Source: Deltaproteobacteria bacterium
Lineage (GTDB): Bacteria; Desulfobacterota; Desulfomonilia; UBA1062
Assembly: GCA_003643935.1 (NCBI GenBank)
Contig: QMLJ01000021.1
Coordinates: 1-9,823 of the forward strand
Direction: 5' to 3'
DNA: 9,823 nucleotides
The position numbers and the translations under genes are program-made. Positions 1 to 6,770 of the stretch are shown in pieces (positions within the stretch are counted from its first letter, which is position 1; each line of letters opens with the position of its first letter). The notes below the pieces were generated by a model. It did not search any database, was not told the origin of the DNA, and saw nothing but the letters and a program-made list of their open reading frames with translations.

Positions 1-1104
1 GCCCTCGGCTATGCCAACATCGTAAAACCTATCAGGGAATGTGTGCGCGAATCTCTTCAGTCCCGTGCCTGACGTCATGGCTGCGCTTACGGCAATCACC
101 CTGGGATTTTTAGATGCAAGCTCTACTAATGTATCCCCAAATACTTGGGAGTAAGTTCTTCCGTTTACTTTTGCCTCAGACTCCCCGTTTATCAGGTTAA
201 ACTTCCCAACCCCGTGGTAATGCTCGGGATTACGTTGTGCGGGCTTGTACCCATGTCCCTTTTCAGTATGCACGTGTATGATTATCGGTCCCTTCATCAT
301 GGATACGTTTTTAAAGGTCTCCACCAGATGTGATATGTTATGCCCATCAATTGGGCCTAGGTAGCGCAGGCCCATCTCTTCAAACAACACACCAGGGGCA
401 ATCATTCCCTTGAGGTTGTTTTCAATATACTTAACCATGCTAAATATTCTATCTCCAATGACAGGTAGCCTCCTGATCCCTGTCTTGACCTCTTCCTTAA
501 GATCCCTCACTGTCTTTGATGTCATTATCCTGCTAAGGTAATCGGCGAGCGCTCCCACTGTGGAAGATATTGACATCTTGTTGTCGTTAAGTACCACGAT
601 AAGATTCTGTTCCCTCTTCCCCACAAAGTTAAGGCCCTCAAAGGTAAGACCGTTGGAAAGAGACCCGTCTCCTATTACTGCAATTACCTTATTGGGATTA
701 CCGGCAAGCCTCATTGCCTCGCACAGGCCACTTGCCGCGGATATGGCATTACCAACATGACCAGAAACAAAGGTATCGTAGAGACTCTCGTTCGGGTTAA
801 TAAATGGGCTTAATCCCCCATACTGTCTCAACGTGGAAAATCTCTCTCTCCTCCCAGTCACTATCTTATGTGCATATGCCTGGTGGCCAACATCCCACAC
901 TATCTTGTCAAGGGGTGTATTAAATACATAGTGAAGAGCTAATGTCAGCTCCACCGCGCCCAGGCTGGATGCAAGGTGCCCACCCGTCCGGCTTACGTTC
1001 TCCAGGATAAAAGCCCTTAACTCCTTTGCAAGTTCATCCAGTTCAGCCATGCTTAGCCTTTTCAGGTCCTCGGGCGTCTCTATGGTCTCCAATATACCCG
1101 GCAT
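1..1104 (-). CDS. dxs: 1-deoxy-D-xylulose-5-phosphate synthase, N-terminal part (cut by window edge)
   Basis: DXS condenses pyruvate and glyceraldehyde 3-phosphate into DXP, the first step of the MEP isoprenoid pathway, using thiamine diphosphate in the cytoplasm. The frame runs open from ATG at 1104 to the window edge, giving 368 of the usual roughly 620-640 residues. Visible landmarks are GGHLASSLGAVELT near residue 41, WDVGHQAY near 70, the TPP/Mg motif GDGS (about 145-148) with LNDNKMSIS (about 173-181), a YLGPIDGH segment, HTEKGHGY, and DVGIAE at the cut, which holds the catalytic glutamate region. The rest of the TPP-binding/transketolase middle domain and the C-terminal domain lie outside the window. 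The start sits one base after the ispA stop, and its ribosome site (GGGGAGG, about 1115-1121) lies inside ispA, so the two genes are probably translationally coupled. Family assignment is very secure. Confidence 0.96.
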   Translation of the reverse strand, partial: MPGILETIETPEDLKRLSMAELDELAKELRAFILENVSRTGGHLASSLGAVELTLALHYVFNTPLDKIVWDVGHQAYAHKIVTGRRERFSTLRQYGGLSPFINPNESLYDTFVSGHVGNAISAASGLCEAMRLAGNPNKVIAVIGDGSLSNGLTFEGLNFVGKREQNLIVVLNDNKMSISSTVGALADYLSRIMTSKTVRDLKEEVKTGIRRLPVIGDRIFSMVKYIENNLKGMIAPGVLFEEMGLRYLGPIDGHNISHLVETFKNVSMMKGPIIIHVHTEKGHGYKPAQRNPEHYHGVGKFNLINGESEAKVNGRTYSQVFGDTLVELASKNPRVIAVSAAMTSGTGLKRFAHTFPDRFYDVGIAEG

Positions 1105-1105
1105 G

Positions 1106-1984
1106 TTAACAGATCCTCCCCAAGAGGTCCCTTGCCAGTTTCCTCAAGGTACCTGCCGCAGGTGATGTCATGTATGAGATGGAATCAACGGCACTTCCTG
1201 TTCTTTCCTCTGCCCATTTTCTCGCAGCATCCATGCCCAGCACCCTTACTATGGTCGCCTTTTTTTTAAGCATATCACCTCCAACAGTCTTGCCCATGAC
1301 ATCCTCTGTAGAGGTGATGTCTAGTATATCATCTATCGCCTGGAAGGCCAAACCGAGTTCCCTACCGTAATGCCTAAGGGAAGTAATCTCCCTTTGCCCT
1401 GCACCGGCAATCCTCGACCCGGCATATGCTGACAGTTCAAACAGCCTCGATGTCTTGTTAAGGTATATCTGTTCAACGTCATTTAATGTAACATCCTTTG
1501 CTTCAGCCATTATATCTTTATACTCTCCAAGTACCAGGCCTCCCACACCACACATATCTCCTATTGCCCTAAGGAGATCCATCTTTATCTCCGTTGCATA
1601 GCCCGAGGCGAACACAGTCTCTATGGCAAGAAAGATCAGGCTATCCCCGGCGAGTATAGCAGTAGGCTCACCGAATTTGCTGTGGCATGTAGGCATACCC
1701 CTCCTCATGTCATCGTTATCTATTGCAGGGAGATCATCATGAATAAGGCTGAACGTGTGGATCATCTCTATTGCAAGACCGGCATAAAGTGTATCTTCGG
1801 CCTGTCCTCCTGCTGACTCGCAACTTAGCATGGTAATGAGGGGCCTAAGCCGTTTACCAGGCGAAGTCATACTATAGGCGCATGCCTTATACAGCCCTGT
1901 CCCATTATCATGTTCCAAAAGGAATGTATTCAAAAAGTCTTCAAAAAGCCTTTTCTTTTGGCCAAGGTCATTGTGCAAGCTCAA
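1106..1984 (-). CDS. ispA: Polyprenyl synthetase, farnesyl diphosphate synthase type
   Basis: A trans-isoprenyl diphosphate synthase that condenses IPP with allylic diphosphates, most likely making FPP. With the start used here the protein is 292 residues, the normal bacterial IspA length. It shows GKRLRP (about 43-48), the first aspartate-rich motif DDLPAIDNDD with RRG (about 83-95), LNKT (about 175-178), and the second motif DDILD (about 218-222) followed by GKTVGGD. A phenylalanine five residues before the first DD, plus the two-residue insertion in that motif, is the bacterial type II FPP synthase pattern; GGPP synthase is the alternative. I chose TTG at 1984 because AAGGGG lies six bases upstream. 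The frame stays open up to another TTG at 2050, but that codon has no ribosome site and would add 22 atypical residues. SPGKRLRP replaces the commoner GGKRLRP. The gene forms a unit with dxs, one base downstream. Confidence 0.93.
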   Translation of the reverse strand: MSLHNDLGQKKRLFEDFLNTFLLEHDNGTGLYKACAYSMTSPGKRLRPLITMLSCESAGGQAEDTLYAGLAIEMIHTFSLIHDDLPAIDNDDMRRGMPTCHSKFGEPTAILAGDSLIFLAIETVFASGYATEIKMDLLRAIGDMCGVGGLVLGEYKDIMAEAKDVTLNDVEQIYLNKTSRLFELSAYAGSRIAGAGQREITSLRHYGRELGLAFQAIDDILDITSTEDVMGKTVGGDMLKKKATIVRVLGMDAARKWAEERTGSAVDSISYMTSPAAGTLRKLARDLLGRIC

Positions 1985-1990
1985 ATCCAG

Positions 1991-1996
1991 CCCCTT
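1991..1996 (-). promoter_or_regulatory. Ribosome binding site fixing the ispA TTG start
   Basis: AAGGGG on the minus strand, with six bases before TTG at 1984-1982. It supports this start over the upstream in-frame TTG at 2050, which has no purine-rich stretch at a usable distance. Confidence 0.55.
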
Positions 1997-2071
1997 AGAT
2001 GATGTATAAAGATAAAAATACCACTTAAGGCCTAGGCTATCAAGATCCAAGCAGGCCTGTATGTTAAATAG

Positions 2072-2085
2072 AGCCTTATAAGGCT
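2072..2085. repeat. Perfect 14-base palindrome between the polyferredoxin gene and ispA
   Basis: AGCCTTATAAGGCT is its own reverse complement. As RNA it could fold only as a five-pair stem with a TATA loop, and no strong U-tract follows, so it is a poor intrinsic terminator. It overlaps the -10 of the candidate ispA promoter, which fits an operator equally well. Confidence 0.45.
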
Positions 2086-2102
2086 TGTTTGCACATTGCC
2101 AA
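2075..2102 (-). promoter_or_regulatory. Candidate sigma-70 promoter for ispA-dxs
   Basis: Minus-strand TTGGCA (2102-2097) and TATAAG (2080-2075) are separated by 16 bases, each matching five of six consensus positions. Initiation would fall near 2068, leaving about an 84-base leader to the preferred ispA start. The -10 lies inside a perfect 14-base palindrome (2072-2085), so an operator or hairpin role for this sequence is possible. Called by eye only. Confidence 0.42.
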
Positions 2103-2125
2103 TAAAAAGACGTATGCCTACAAAT

Positions 2126-2566
2126 TTAAGGCTGTGAAATGTCAACCTCTCTTGCCAAGTAAATAGCCTCTTCAGGACATATATCTGTACATAGGTTGCA
2201 GCTAACGCAGGCCTTTGAATCCTTCAGGTACGCGTGGACAGAAAAGCTATTTGGAAAATCCTCTGGCTTTGTGAGTGCCAGGCATCCAAAGGGACATATA
2301 TCCTCGCACATGCTGCATGCGCTGCACAGGGAGCGTATCACAACAGGTTTCGGCCACAGGGATCTCTTCAAAATTTTTGTTGGCCTCAGCCTAGGATCCA
2401 GGACAGCGCCTTCCACCGGACATACCCTGCCACATGCACCGCAATCAATGCACCTTGACTGGTCTATACTGTGTTGTGCCTTCCTGCTCCCTGATATCGC
2501 ACCCGTGGGACACACCCTCACGCAGGCCCCGCAGCCAATGCAGATATCAGTTATGGAATATGGCAT
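2126..2566 (-). CDS. Polyferredoxin with four 4Fe-4S clusters
   Basis: A 146-residue soluble electron carrier with no signal peptide or membrane segment. It has four complete C-x2-C-x2-C-x3-C-P motifs, at C9-C19, C39-C49, C81-C91 and C120-C130. They form two bacterial-ferredoxin-like halves joined by a basic, proline-containing linker (about 57-78) that includes a TKILKRSLWPKP stretch. An extra cysteine, C95, follows the third cluster. The start has AAGGCGAG upstream. It lies 61 bases after the ACT-domain gene and is the last gene of the 2-oxoacid oxidoreductase operon. A role as an additional electron acceptor, or as a link from that enzyme to another redox partner, is inferred from position; its true partner is unknown. 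It differs from the delta subunit at 5424-5639, which has two clusters. Confidence 0.88.
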   Translation of the reverse strand: MPYSITDICIGCGACVRVCPTGAISGSRKAQHSIDQSRCIDCGACGRVCPVEGAVLDPRLRPTKILKRSLWPKPVVIRSLCSACSMCEDICPFGCLALTKPEDFPNSFSVHAYLKDSKACVSCNLCTDICPEEAIYLAREVDISQP

Positions 2567-2627
2567 GGGAAACTCGCCTTGTTGATTTCAATAGCATGAC
2601 ATCATACCTAGGACATTGTAAAAATAC

Positions 2628-3059
2628 TTACAGGCGGTATACCTCTTCGCCCCATATCTTTACCCAGTTCCTCTCCAGTATCCTAGCCGCATCATCAAGC
2701 TTATCCACTTCCATGACTATTATGGGTTTTGATGCCCTGCCTATATAGGGGTACATGGTAATGACGTTTATGTTCGCATCCTTAAGAGGCCTAAGCACTG
2801 CATTCAAACCACCGGGATGATCAGGCACCTCAACTGCCAGCACATCGGAAGTCTCACATTCAAGTCCCTTTAGTTTCAATGCATAGATCGCTTTCTTGGG
2901 ATCGTCCACCACGATATATATCACAGAGAGATCAGGTGAATCCATCTTCACGGATATTGCCCTTATATTTACGCCCTCCTGTCCGAGCACGTCACTCAGA
3001 AAGGAGAGTTTACCCGACACACTTTCAATCTTAATAGAAATCTGCTTAATACCAGCCAT
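2628..3059 (-). CDS. Tandem ACT-domain protein
   Basis: A 143-residue protein made of two ACT-type ligand-binding folds, about residues 4-70 and 72-140, with no attached enzyme or DNA-binding domain. The first begins KQISIKIESVSGKLSFLSDV with the typical GVNIRAISV turn. The second carries VPDHPGGLNAVLRPLKDANINV, a classic ACT glycine-loop pattern. ACT folds usually bind amino acids and control metabolic enzymes. Stand-alone tandem ACT proteins are commonly found beside 2-oxoacid:ferredoxin oxidoreductase and aryl-CoA ligase genes in anaerobes. It starts three bases after the gamma-subunit stop with a strong AAAGGAG ribosome site, so it is co-transcribed with and probably matched in amount to the enzyme. 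Sensing of a branched-chain or aromatic amino acid is inference; the ligand cannot be read from the sequence. Confidence 0.87.
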   Translation of the reverse strand: MAGIKQISIKIESVSGKLSFLSDVLGQEGVNIRAISVKMDSPDLSVIYIVVDDPKKAIYALKLKGLECETSDVLAVEVPDHPGGLNAVLRPLKDANINVITMYPYIGRASKPIIVMEVDKLDDAARILERNWVKIWGEEVYRL

Positions 3060-3062
3060 ATA

Positions 3063-3608
3063 TCACAACTCCTTTGAAGCAAGACTGCTACCAATCTTCA
3101 ATGCCTCTATATTTTTGTCTTTGAACTTTGCCTTCTCCTTGCCGAGGATTTCTTCCATGTTATCGATTATCGTGGAAAGCTTCACAAGGTGTGTCCTTTC
3201 TATAAAGGCGCCAAGCATCACCATGTTGGCATATCTCACGCCGACGCTTTCTTCAGCAACGTCTGTTGCGGGTAATTCCACCACATCTATGTCACCCCGG
3301 AGTGGTCTTTCTGTGACCAGGCTTGTATTTATAAAGATCTCCCCACCCGAGGCGCATAGGTTCTGCAATCTCAACAGGGAGAGGTTGTCCATTATAACAA
3401 GGTAATCTGGAGAAGAAGATACCGGGGATGCTATCTCCTCGTCTGATATTGCAATGGTGCAGGAAGCCACTCCGCCTCGCATCTCTGCACCATAAGACGG
3501 CAGGTAGGTTACTTCCCAGCCTTCCTTCATGGCAGCCCACGCCAGGCATATGCCTGAAAACAAAACGCCCTGCCCGCCTATGCCACTCATCATTGTCTTG
3601 GTCAGCAT
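3063..3608 (-). CDS. 2-oxoacid:ferredoxin oxidoreductase, gamma subunit
   Basis: A 181-residue gamma subunit of the pyruvate/2-oxoglutarate/2-oxoisovalerate ferredoxin oxidoreductase superfamily. It has the N-terminal GIGGQGVLFSG loop (about 9-19) and the LPSYGAEMRGG motif (about 36-46), both diagnostic of the catalytic-domain gamma family thought to contact coenzyme A. Length matches stand-alone gamma subunits; in some archaeal enzymes this part is fused to beta or alpha. Seven bases separate it from the beta stop, and its ribosome site overlaps the end of beta. Family is certain. The substrate is set by the holoenzyme and cannot be decided from this subunit, so I give no symbol (korC or vor-type names would both be used). 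Confidence 0.93.
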   Translation of the reverse strand: MLTKTMMSGIGGQGVLFSGICLAWAAMKEGWEVTYLPSYGAEMRGGVASCTIAISDEEIASPVSSSPDYLVIMDNLSLLRLQNLCASGGEIFINTSLVTERPLRGDIDVVELPATDVAEESVGVRYANMVMLGAFIERTHLVKLSTIIDNMEEILGKEKAKFKDKNIEALKIGSSLASKEL

Positions 3609-3615
3609 CTCAATC

Positions 3616-4368
3616 CTACCCCTTGGGCTTCTTTGTCACGTCCTTTAATACACCTATAGGAAATTCCCTTTCCATCCTGGTCTCCAAAAGCTTGAAAGCT
3701 TCAACAGGTGTTACTTTCCAGTTTGTAGGGCATGGAGATAGGCACTCAACGAGCGAATAACCAAGTCCTGCCATCTGTACCTCAAAGGCCTTTTTTATGG
3801 ATCTCTTTGCAGCAAGAATCTTTGCCGGGGTTGCAAGGGAATGTCTTGCCACAAAGGCAGCTCCTTTAAGGGTTGCAATTATATCTGTTATCATAAGCGG
3901 GTACCCTTCAACATCTGGCCTTCTTCCCATGGGCGAGGTGGTTGTCTTTTGACCCAGCATGGTGGTGGGCGCCATTTGGCCACCAGTCATGCCGTACACT
4001 GCATTGTTAACAAATATGGAGGTTATGCATTCCCCCCTGTTTGCTGCATGTAGAGTCTCGGCCGTGCCAATTGCGGCCATATCTCCATCACCCTGATAGG
4101 TAAAGATAATCTTGTCGGGCTGTGCCCTCTTGAACCCGGTACCTACTGCACAACCCCTACCATGAGCGGATTCACACATGTCCACATCAAAGTAATTATA
4201 GGCAAGCACTGCACATCCTGCAGGGGGTATACCGATAACCTTGTCCCTTATGCCAAGCTCATCTATCACCTCTGCAATAAGGCGATGAATTATGGAATGT
4301 CCGCACCCGGGGCAATAGTGGAACGGCGCATCCTTGAGGCTTTTAGGCTTTGCGTAAACCTTCTTCAT
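3616..4368 (-). CDS. 2-oxoacid:ferredoxin oxidoreductase, TPP-binding beta subunit
   Basis: A 250-residue beta subunit that holds thiamine diphosphate and the proximal 4Fe-4S cluster. CPGCGH (C19, C22), GCAV (C52) and CPTNW (C213) supply the expected four cluster cysteines. GDGD (93-96) with NNAVYGMTGGQ (121-131) and APTT forms the TPP/Mg site. It catalyses CoA-dependent oxidative decarboxylation of a 2-oxoacid together with alpha and gamma, passing electrons to ferredoxin. It begins one base after the alpha stop codon with AAGGAG upstream, so translation is coupled. The close match of motifs to KOR/VOR proteins supports a branched-chain 2-oxoacid or 2-oxoglutarate enzyme rather than a pyruvate enzyme, but specificity is inferred mainly from the alpha subunit and from neighbouring ilvE. 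Confidence 0.94.
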   Translation of the reverse strand: MKKVYAKPKSLKDAPFHYCPGCGHSIIHRLIAEVIDELGIRDKVIGIPPAGCAVLAYNYFDVDMCESAHGRGCAVGTGFKRAQPDKIIFTYQGDGDMAAIGTAETLHAANRGECITSIFVNNAVYGMTGGQMAPTTMLGQKTTTSPMGRRPDVEGYPLMITDIIATLKGAAFVARHSLATPAKILAAKRSIKKAFEVQMAGLGYSLVECLSPCPTNWKVTPVEAFKLLETRMEREFPIGVLKDVTKKPKG

Positions 4369-4369
4369 A

Positions 4370-5434
4370 CTATAACTCCTTTTGAACCCAGTAGCGGCCT
4401 ATAATCCTCGATATCTCCATGGGAGAAGGGACCTCACCTCCTGGCCTGCCATAAAAAACGCACTTAGAGCTATCCTCCAACACAAGTCTAACATCATCGA
4501 CCATCTGTCCGGTATTCATCTCGAATACGAGAAACAACCTGGCGTTTTTGGCAACAGACTTGATTGCCTCATCTGGAAACGGCCACAAGGTCATCGGCCT
4601 TAAGAGACCTACTGCAAGGCCCTCCTTCCTGGAACGCTTTACCGCCCCCTTTGCTATCCTGGCAGCAGTACCATAAGCAACCACGACCAGCTTGGCGTCA
4701 TCGGTCATAAACTCTTCCCACAAGGGGAGTTCCTTACGCATGAGATCATATTTTCTCTTCAGTTTCCAGTTATGTGCCTCCATCTCTCGTGTATCCAAGA
4801 TCAAAGAACGGATTATCCTAGATGGCCTACCCTTTGCGCCATCCAGCACGTAATCCTTTGGAGGAAGTTTCACCTTGTTTTTTTTATTGAGCACAATAGG
4901 TTCCATAATCTGGCCCAACATGCCATCGCCCAGTATCAAAACAGGTGTCCTGTATATATCTGCAACGTCAAATGCATGCATTGTCAAGTCATACAGCTCC
5001 TGTACTGATGCAGGCGCAAAAACAGGCGTCCTGTAGTCTCCATGGCCTCCCCCACGCGTTGCCTGGTAGTAATCCCCTTGGCTTGGGGCTATGTTGCCCA
5101 GGCCTGGGCCGCCTCTCATTATGTTTACAATTACTGCCGGAAGTTCGTCGGCCGCTATAAAAGAAATACCTTCCTGCTTCAGGCTTATGCCCGGGGACGA
5201 GGAGCTAGTCATTGCACGCACCCCCGAAGCAGCCGCGCCCAGGACCATGTTTATGGACGCAGTCTCACTCTCCCCTTGGACAAAGACACCCCCTACCTCG
5301 GCCATCCTCTTTGCCATGTATTCTGTCAGCTCATTCTGAGGTGTTATTGGATAGCCAAAGTAACACCTGCACCCTGCCTGCACTGCGGCTTCACCCAGGG
5401 CATTCGTACCTTTCATCAAAACCTTATTTGTCAC
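4370..5434 (-). CDS. vorB: 2-oxoacid:ferredoxin oxidoreductase, alpha subunit (VorB-like)
   Basis: A 354-residue alpha subunit carrying the pyrimidine-binding TPP domain and the transketolase C-terminal domain. Landmarks are GYPITPQNE (27-35) with the conserved threonine of this superfamily, QGESE (53-57), TSSSSPGISLKQEG (76-89), MRGGPGLGN near 109-117, and a GGGHGDYR segment. Length and these segments are typical of proteins annotated as 3-methyl-2-oxobutanoate (2-ketoisovalerate) dehydrogenase subunit VorB. The start is GTG at 5434, overlapping the delta-subunit gene by 11 bases, with AGAGG six bases upstream; the next in-frame ATG would remove the conserved first strand. Acting on valine-, leucine- and isoleucine-derived 2-oxoacids is the best call given ilvE next door; 2-oxoglutarate or an aryl 2-oxoacid is the alternative. 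Confidence 0.92.
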   Translation of the reverse strand: MTNKVLMKGTNALGEAAVQAGCRCYFGYPITPQNELTEYMAKRMAEVGGVFVQGESETASINMVLGAAASGVRAMTSSSSPGISLKQEGISFIAADELPAVIVNIMRGGPGLGNIAPSQGDYYQATRGGGHGDYRTPVFAPASVQELYDLTMHAFDVADIYRTPVLILGDGMLGQIMEPIVLNKKNKVKLPPKDYVLDGAKGRPSRIIRSLILDTREMEAHNWKLKRKYDLMRKELPLWEEFMTDDAKLVVVAYGTAARIAKGAVKRSRKEGLAVGLLRPMTLWPFPDEAIKSVAKNARLFLVFEMNTGQMVDDVRLVLEDSSKCVFYGRPGGEVPSPMEISRIIGRYWVQKEL

Positions 5435-5639
5435 GATAAACCTCTATTGCTATCTCAGGGCATACGATCGCACACAGTGCGCATGCCTTGCATGTCTTAG
5501 GAACAAACTCGGCAGGGTGATACCCCTTATGATTCAACCCTTTCGAGATCCGTATTGCTTTATCGGGACACACGTTAATGCATAACTCGCATGCCTTGCA
5601 TAGATTCTGATCAATCTTTATCATTCCATTGGCTGCCAT
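5424..5639 (-). CDS. 2-oxoacid:ferredoxin oxidoreductase, delta (ferredoxin) subunit
   Basis: A 71-residue 2[4Fe-4S] ferredoxin with two full motifs, CKACELCINVCP (C14-C24) and CKACALCAIVCP (C50-C60), separated by a short loop containing GYHP. Such small subunits open the operons of four-subunit 2-oxoacid oxidoreductases and carry electrons from the beta-subunit cluster to soluble ferredoxin. It is the first gene of the operon and overlaps the alpha gene by 11 bases. ATG at 5639 is used here; an ATG five codons in (5624) would also give an intact ferredoxin. Neither has an ideally spaced ribosome site (AGGATGG lies about 12 bases before the first). A perfect TATAAT lies about 38 bases upstream of the start. 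Confidence 0.93.
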   Translation of the reverse strand: MAANGMIKIDQNLCKACELCINVCPDKAIRISKGLNHKGYHPAEFVPKTCKACALCAIVCPEIAIEVYRDK

Positions 5640-5676
5640 CTCTCTAGTTAACCATCCTATCTCTGAAAGATTGATG

Positions 5677-5706
5677 ATTATAACATCAAGGGTAGTTTAT
5701 ATACAA
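5677..5706 (-). promoter_or_regulatory. Candidate promoter of the 2-oxoacid oxidoreductase operon
   Basis: A perfect minus-strand TATAAT (5682-5677) lies 18 bases after a weak TTGTAT (5706-5701). Initiation would be near 5670, giving about a 30-base leader to the first ferredoxin gene. The long -10 match is the main support; the -35 matches only in its TTG. Confidence 0.5.
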
Positions 5707-5822
5707 GAGGTTTTTAGGGGTTAACATCTATAAGCACTGCCTACACAATACCAGTAAGCGCCCAGATAATACATTTAGGGATAGCTCGCGTTAAAGGCAT
5801 TTAGCTTAATTTAATGGATAGT

Positions 5823-5843
5823 TACAACCTAGTCTTGGTTGCA
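5823..5843 (-). terminator. Possible weak transcription terminator after ilvE
   Basis: On the minus strand TGCAACC and GGTTGTA form a seven-pair stem (one G-U pair) around a seven-base loop, starting three bases after the ilvE stop. No continuous U-tract follows, so termination may be leaky or the hairpin may act only to protect the 3' end. Confidence 0.3.
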
Positions 5844-5846
5844 GGA

Positions 5847-6770
5847 CTAATCATCCAGGAAATCAAGCCAATCTAAGTACTTTTTATTTCTACCCTTTAC
5901 AACGTCAAAAAAAGCATCCTGTAGCCTGGTTGTAATAGGGCCTGGCCTGCCATCTCCTATGATACGATCATCTATTTCCCTTATGGGTGTAATCTCTGCA
6001 GCGGTGCCTGTGAAGAAGACTTCGTCTGCCGTATACAGGGCATCCCTCGGGAAAAGGTCTTCTTTTACACCATAACCCATGTCAGAAGCGAGCTTTATGA
6101 CCGTGTCCCTTGTTATACCCGGTAGCACCGATGTAAGAGGGGGTGTTGTCAGGACGCCGTCCCTTGCATAAAATATGTTTTCCCCGCTACCCTCGGCTAC
6201 ATAGCCTAGGTGATCAAGCATCAATGCCTCGTCGTAACCAGCAAGCGTCACCTCTCTCTTTGCCAAGATGGAATTTACATAATTGCCGCTCACCTTTGCC
6301 TTTGTCATCATTATATTCGGGTGATGCCTTGTAAAGGAAGATGTCTTTACCCTTATCCCCTTTGCCAAGGCCTCGTCCCCAAGGTATGCCCCCCACTCCC
6401 AGCATATTATGGAGACCCTTATTGGATTATCCCCCGGATGCACCCCCATGTTGCCATCACCTATGAAGACAATCGGCCTTATGTATGCCTCCTTAAGACC
6501 ATTCGCCTTTAGTGTATCCTTTGCAGCGTCTATTATCTCTTGCTCAGTGAAGGGTATATCCATCAAGTATATCCTTGCCGAATCAAAAAGCCTTTTTGTA
6601 TGATCAACATGCCTGAAAATGGCAGACCTGCCATTTTCGCACAAATAGCACCTTATCCCCTCAAAGGCTGCAAGCCCGTAATGTATGCTGTGGGAGAGTA
6701 TGTGTATATTTGCATCATCCCATGCAACGAGCTCCCCATCCATCCATATCTTATCCATCTTCTTAACCAT
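5847..6770 (-). CDS. ilvE: Branched-chain amino acid aminotransferase
   Basis: A 307-residue class IV PLP aminotransferase that swaps the amino group between glutamate and valine, leucine or isoleucine. [10 protein letters not shown] (31-40), the PLP lysine in TKAKVSGNY (K159), EGSGENIF (193-200), a [10 protein letters not shown] segment and [12 protein letters not shown] in the C-terminal half match IlvE closely, including the EGIR stretch of true branched-chain enzymes rather than D-amino acid transaminase. ATG at 6770 is preceded by AGAGGGG at nine bases; a second ATG four codons in is possible. Cytoplasmic, length normal. It has its own good promoter and a possible weak terminator, so it is probably a separate unit, but its product 2-oxoacids are the expected substrates of the VOR-type enzyme encoded next. 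It can work in synthesis or breakdown. Confidence 0.95.
   Translation of the reverse strand: MVKKMDKIWMDGELVAWDDANIHILSHSIHYGLAAFEGIRCYLCENGRSAIFRHVDHTKRLFDSARIYLMDIPFTEQEIIDAAKDTLKANGLKEAYIRPIVFIGDGNMGVHPGDNPIRVSIICWEWGAYLGDEALAKGIRVKTSSFTRHHPNIMMTKAKVSGNYVNSILAKREVTLAGYDEALMLDHLGYVAEGSGENIFYARDGVLTTPPLTSVLPGITRDTVIKLASDMGYGVKEDLFPRDALYTADEVFFTGTAAEITPIREIDDRIIGDGRPGPITTRLQDAFFDVVKGRNKKYLDWLDFLDD

Larger units (their letters stand above)
5640..5846. other. Intergenic region between ilvE and the oxidoreductase operon
   Basis: A 207-base AT-rich spacer with no supportable gene on either strand. Near ilvE it holds a seven-pair imperfect inverted repeat. Near the delta-subunit gene it holds the TATAAT promoter candidate. 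The middle (about 5707-5822) shows nothing I can name. Confidence 0.6.

Noticed and set aside
2196..2585. Open frame of 129 codons on the plus strand
   Set aside because: It lies opposite the four-cluster ferredoxin gene, and its sequence is the complement of the cysteine motifs. No ribosome site or recognizable domain.
2896..3405. Open frame of 169 codons on the plus strand
   Set aside because: Runs antisense across the ACT and gamma genes, which are both clear families. It shows no domain of its own.
5042..5500. Open frame of 152 codons on the plus strand
   Set aside because: Antisense to the alpha subunit and the delta ferredoxin; composition is unlike the neighbouring proteins.
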